Shown here one piece after another: positions 59,821 through 64,000 of a DNA stretch of 64,000 nucleotides. How positions within the stretch are numbered: the stretch's first letter is position 1; each line of letters opens with the position of its first letter. The stretch is from Siphonodentalium dalli (Eukaryota; Mollusca; Scaphopoda; Gadilida; Siphonodentaliidae). Location: contig CP136065.1 of the NCBI GenBank assembly GCA_032622095.1, positions 214,872,151-214,936,150 of the forward strand, in the 5' to 3' direction. The notes under the pieces were generated by a model. That model did not search any database. It worked only from the letters and a program-made list of their open reading frames with translations, and had not been told where the DNA came from. The position numbers and the translations under genes are program-made.

Positions 59821-60365
59821 CACAATAAGAGCTAATTGCGCTTAAGCACAATAAGGAATATTCCCTATTGCGCTTACGCACAATAAGGGAATATCTATTG
59901 TGCTTAAGCGCAATAAGGCCTTATTTAATTGCGCTTAAGTGCAATAAGAAATATTCTAACTGCACTTATAAAGCACAATAAGGAATCTCTTAATAAGGAA
60001 AATATATAATTGTGCGCTAAAGCGCAATAAGGAATATTCTTATTGCGCTTTAGCACAATAAGGTATATTCCTTATTGACAATATTGCGCTTAAGCACATG
60101 AACTACCTATAATTCAAGTGGTGTAGTCCATGGTACAATGGGTGGAACAAATATAGGATAATTCTATTATTTTCAGAGGGGTGATCTCATGAGGGAGATA
60201 TTAATTAAGTGCAATAGGGATGTAATTGTGCTTAAACGTAATAAGGAATGTCTTATTGCACTTAAGCATAATTTTAATAAGAATATTCCTTATTGCGCAG
60301 GAATATCTCATTGTGCTTAAGTGCAATAAAGGTATTTCTAATTGTGCTTAAGTTATTGCACCTAA
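59821..60365. repeat. Hairpin-rich array of GCGCTTAAGCACAATAAGGA words
   Basis: Units of ~30 bp combine GCGCTTAAGC (self-complementary), CACAATAAGG and GGAATATTCC (self-complementary). Both orientations of TTATTG(C/T)GC alternate throughout, so almost any stretch can pair with its neighbour. Confidence 0.88.
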
Positions 60366-60439
60366 TCGAAATTGTATATTAAATGTCAATTTGGCTTCCC
60401 ATAGAGATCATCAACGATGTCTATGGCCAACAGCTTTGA

Positions 60440-60890
60440 ATACCGGTACTCAATCATGGGCAATTTATCAAGACACGATTTAAGAGGGAGGTCAAGTGAC
60501 CAATTTTGAATGGGGATTTCCAAGCAAATCTGCGGAGCAAAAGTTACAAAGTTGCACATACCTCTGAGGGTGACTTGTTGTGGTGTTGGAAAGAACATTT
60601 ATCTATCTGGCGGGTCCGCTTGGAACTTGTTGGTGTATTTATTTTTTAATTTTATATTGATTTTTCAAATGTAGGTCAACTGGTGTTAACTTAATCCAAA
60701 AAATATTTATCAAAAATATATTTATAGCAAAATTGTATAATTTACCAAGCGGACCGGCCAGATAGGCCTGTTGTTTTCAAATTCACATCAGGTCACACTC
60801 ATACGTATGTGCAACTATGTAACTTTTGCTCTGCAGATTTGCATGGAAATCCCTATTCAACATTATTCACTTGACTCATGAGTATCGGCT
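60440..60890. mobile_element. Foldback element, ~450 bp
   Basis: The left arm (GGGGATTTCCAAGCAAATCTG, then GAGCAAAAGTTAC and TCTGGCGGGTCCGCTTGG) is mirrored to the right of 60743 (CCAAGCGGACC, GTAACTTTTGCTC, GATTTGCATGGAAATCCC). The left arm carries a short insertion. The minus frame at 60386-60598 lies in it. Confidence 0.75.
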
Positions 60891-62350
60891 TTACGTCACA
60901 TGACAGAAATTCACAGCGCAATATTCATAAATGGTTTAATTTTCAGGTGACTCAAAATGTGATCATGTAAATAAACATGCCCGTGATGTAACATGGGGCA
61001 TGATGGGCATGGCTGGGTGCAGACCCGCTAAAATCATACCCACAAATCCAACCGCGTGCTAAAATATTTTGAGGAACTGTATAAGATTAATAGTAAATAC
61101 ATACCACATAAATAATCCGCATTAGTCTATTGTTGTCATGTTGACCGATTCGAGTCAGCATCCGCTCCACTGTCCACCGGCACTGAGTGTGAGTGTGACT
61201 GTCTCCAGTCCAGTGAAAAGAAAATGAAATCAAATTATAACCAGTTATCTACACTTCCAGTCACACATTCTCGAGAAATGTGCAGATCATAACAATTGAA
61301 TAAACACTGATGTGTGTAATGACCCACTAGAACCAAACATGTTTTTGAGGAGGCGGTCTAATCCGATTCCATTCGAATTTCGAGTCGATAATTTGGAGAC
61401 TGGCTGTCAGTCTTCACTCCAGAACATTCGAGAATTCATGCAAGTCGTCATAGAACGTAGAAGCTCGCGTGTAAACACAGCAATATATGCATACATGTAA
61501 CTAAGAATATTCAAATTTAAATCCCACCACAAAGTTAAACGCTTCCGAGCCGAATTTACCTTCAAGCGATGCATGAACGATTTGAACTTGAAGAGGCGCC
61601 TTGTTTACGATGACGTCATTTCGCGCGTGCGTTGCTTCCCAACTTAACCCTTTCAAGTTTCAACGGCATTTCAATTGGTTGAAATGGAACATTTCTCAAG
61701 TTTCAGCTCCACTTGAATCTAGTTACCCAATTGGCAGAAATACTTTAGCAGTACCTCTTAGTTTTATCAATTAGAACTCTAATTTTATTGACGGTATGAG
61801 ATCAACATCATACTATGAAACTGCGTATGACGGTGTTATCCAAGCGTGTGATTTGATCATGATTATAATTTTATTTTGCGATCAAACGTCAGTGCAGCTC
61901 AGCAGAAACGCATGGGCACTAGCTCAGTTCAGCAGAAACGCATGAGTCCTACGATCATAGTACAACCACTGGACGAGCTTCGCCGCGTCGGTCTGTGGGT
62001 GAACAAATTTGGATAATGGAAATGTGACGACAAGTTTCTTAAAAATAAGCATTTCACCAACTTGATAATTCATTCAATGATAGGTCATTGTCATGATAAC
62101 GTTACGGGGTTGTTGTTTTAAAATTCAAGAAGGCATCTAAAACTGTTGATCAAATGGCCAGAGTAGTTAATATATAGTAGGTTAAATACATACATGTTGA
62201 ACCTGCACAGTATCGGTCGACGATAAGTATCTAATCTGGCTAATAGCTCATCACATGTGCGTGATACAAGTGTAATTGTATATATCGATTGTGAGTGGCG
62301 ATTTAGACCAAATGCCGCAACGTTTTGCTGAATGGTTCGATCTCGTCGGT
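60891..62350. other. Lectin-gene intron, no further gene recognised
   Basis: CAGCTCAGCAGAAACGCATG occurs twice in close variants near 61896 and 61925. Otherwise nothing was identified; the frame at 61312-61500 is unsupported. Confidence 0.45.
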
Positions 62351-62365
62351 TTGTTATGTTAAGCA

Positions 62366-62636
62366 GGTCCCCGAAATTGTGATAAAGTTACCCAGGTTAA
62401 TAACATTTCATGTATAGCAACCGAATGTTATATTTTTTGTTTGCGATAAAAATGACAACATACAGTACTAAACTTTCTTAATGTATAGTCAACGAGTTCT
62501 GTCACTTGTCAAAACTGAACAGATTACGTTCATATTGTGAGATTTGCTTAACCTGTGTAACTTTATCATAATTCTCCCCAACCTGGGTAATTTTATCTCA
62601 ATTTCGATAACCTGGGTAACTGTATCACACACACTG
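62366..62636. repeat. Inverted GTTACCCAGGTTA repeats
   Basis: AAAGTTACCCAGGTTA at about 62384 is answered by three inverse copies (AACCTGGGTAA(C/T)T(T/G)TATC) at 62551-62630. They lie ~100 bp before the acceptor of the second lectin exon. Confidence 0.6.
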
Positions 62637-62744
62637 ATGAGAGTGTCTAATGCAGCCAGAGTATTGCCCGAGCTAATGTAGCACCATATTCATTACGCTG
62701 TAACAACAGTTACTGTTACATGTATATGTTCTTTGTTCCTCCAG

Positions 62745-62966
62745 TTGGCGCAGTTGGCGAACGGGCGATTGGTTTCCAGATATATGTGTCCAATTCGTCT
62801 TCTTTATCAAGTTGGAATTCAATTACGCTGTGTTACCAAGACAGAAGCAGCAGCTACGAGATTATATATAACATCGACTGCACGAACATGATGGCGGGAA
62901 GATACGTCATTATTATGATACCTGGGAGCAAAAAGTATCTCGGCTTCTACGAAATGGAAGCATACG
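62745..62966 (+). CDS. F-type lectin domain, C-terminal half exon
   Basis: The acceptor TTCTTTGTTCCTCCAG ends at 62744 and the donor GTATGT starts at 62967; the exon is 222 nt, phase 1 in and out. After the split Val it reads GAVGERAIGFQIYVSNSSS, SWNSITLCYQD, NIDCTNMMAGRYVII and YLGFYEMEAYG, a typical domain end. In the joined protein the binding-motif spacing R-x-x-x4-R is kept (R101, R108) but the usual Asp at the third position is Gly. The two Cys (131 and 147) match the conserved disulfide pair. Phase-1 symmetry means the domain could be followed by further modules beyond the window. It could also be one of several tandem lectin domains. Confidence 0.92.
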
Positions 62967-63409
62967 GTATGTTCACAGTGATCCAACGATGCAATTATTT
63001 ATACACAATTTATATAGATTTATACAAGGTAAACTACATGTTATATATTATAATACTTCTGTAAGTGCTTTCTTGTGATATTCGGAGTTCAAAATTCAAG
63101 TCCATGCATTAAATACATGTTGCACGCAAAATAACATTTTATGATGCCCGGTCCCTACCGCTGACACAGACGGCTTCCATTGGGAATATTTAATCTGTGT
63201 CGTTATATATCAGATTCATGGCGGCACAGAATCAGTTTGAGTTTTCGTTGCTTGAAATGTGCTTGCCTCAGTGAACGTGAATCAATTGTAATATATTATC
63301 GAAATGTCCATGTATCGATCGGAATGGCACATTTGAGATGTCCCTCAAATCAGATAAAGGTTGAACATCGGTCCAGATTTTCGCCCATGTCTGTGTTCAA
63401 ACCCGCACC
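62967..63409. other. Intron-like sequence, nothing recognised
   Basis: No convincing third exon with a phase-1 acceptor was found. Confidence 0.45.
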
Positions 63410-63550
63410 AACCTCGTTCAGCCCAGACTGCAATGATCTTATACAAGACCTAACTATCTCGGCTAGCCCAGACTGCAATGATCTTACACAAGAACTAACC
63501 ATCTCGGCTAGCCCAGACTGCAAATATCTTTTACAAGACATAACCATCTC
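63410..63550. repeat. 45-bp repeat, 3 copies, open on both strands
   Basis: AGCCCAGACTGCAATGATCT plus TACAAGACC-TAACTATCTCGGCT repeats three times with about ten changes. It is open in + (SPDCNDLIQDLTISA) and in - (SLQSGLAEIVRSC). It sits in a 141-codon + frame (63180-63605) without a known domain. Confidence 0.8.
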
Positions 63551-63610
63551 AGCTACGGGAACACCATTAATAAGGAAGCCCTTTTGGCGAGCTTATGTCA
63601 CATAATTAAT

Positions 63611-64000
63611 GAGAAATGGTCTTTATTACATAATGTGTCTAAGTGAGCTGGTTATACCAAAACAATGTAGATTATCTTGGAATGCTGGTGTCAAATTATG
63701 AATATCATGCTGCCTGCTATTATAGCCAACGCATTCGCACCCATACCATAAAGTCTGGTAGACCCAAGGGTGTCGTGGCACTAATGTGGCACACCAGGCC
63801 GTCACACTGTATATGTTCACTTGACGTTGCATATGTACGCATCATCGGGATACAATTAAAGCTACCAGGTGGGAGCTATTTGTACATCATCCAAGTTTAT
63901 CTACCATCTACGAATTATCCTGCTGAAGAATATATTGCATAATATACATACACTTAGAGATATATGCGAGTTATATAAAATACACGATAACTTCATCATT
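63611..64000 (+). pseudogene. Non-LTR retrotransposon AP-endonuclease fragment, frameshifted, runs off the window
   Basis: The + strand reads YYIMCLSE, then, after loss of two bases, WLYQNNVDYLGMLVSNYEYH, then SGRPKGVVALMW and IGIQLKLPGGSYLYIIQVYL with PSTNYPAEEY. This is the order of a LINE endonuclease: the CLSEHW-type catalytic Glu motif, the SGRGKGG-type loop, then the IQVYLPSTN strand. A further shift near 63940 continues as LRDICELYKIHDNFII. It is a separate element from the minus-strand LINEs. The rest lies beyond the window. Confidence 0.85.

Noticed and set aside
63115-63200. Possible third lectin-gene exon after CTGACACAG
   Set aside because: The frame in phase 1 runs only to a nearby stop and lacks a donor or domain similarity.

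Overview
This is animal nuclear DNA, most likely from a mollusc and perhaps a bivalve. It is AT-rich by eye and has no dense gene layout. It is packed with miniature inverted-repeat elements, minisatellites and broken LINE retrotransposons. Short palindromic words such as ACATGTACATGT and ACCGGTA recur throughout. The only clear host coding signal is a split F-type lectin (F5/8 type C) domain, a family expanded in bivalves. The taxon is an inference from these traits.

The best gene model runs on the + strand across almost the whole window. A signal-peptide exon ending in a GTGAGT donor occurs twice (860-941 and 2477-2558) because a ~1.6 kb block holding the 5' region is tandemly duplicated. 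A candidate 9-nt microexon follows at 3530-3538. Two exons at 57893-58105 and 62745-62966 together encode one F-type lectin domain. All these exons join in phase 1. The ~54 kb between microexon and lectin exons would be a giant intron filled with repeats. This join is inferred and has no transcript support here.

Layout: 1-2602 duplicated first-exon block; 4.77-5.56 kb LINE 3' remnant; 6.0-6.1 kb promoter-like sequence; 6.4-8.5 kb minisatellites; 9.2-9.7 kb LINE remnant; 10.5-24 kb a dense cluster of non-autonomous DNA transposons and foldbacks; 24.8-25.4 kb 86-bp satellite; 26.3-27.7 kb LINE reverse transcriptase remnant; 28.8-30.7 kb minisatellites; 31.07-44.31 kb a nearly identical 6.6 kb tandem duplication. 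Each duplicate carries LINE ORF1/endonuclease remnants, a satellite region and a short candidate first exon beside a canonical RFX X-box. From 44.3 to 57.9 kb are small tandem repeats with no recognisable gene. The lectin exons lie at 57.9-63 kb, and a LINE endonuclease fragment runs off the right edge.

No rRNA, tRNA, CRISPR array or prokaryotic-type gene was seen. Most open frames in the window are translations of repeats.
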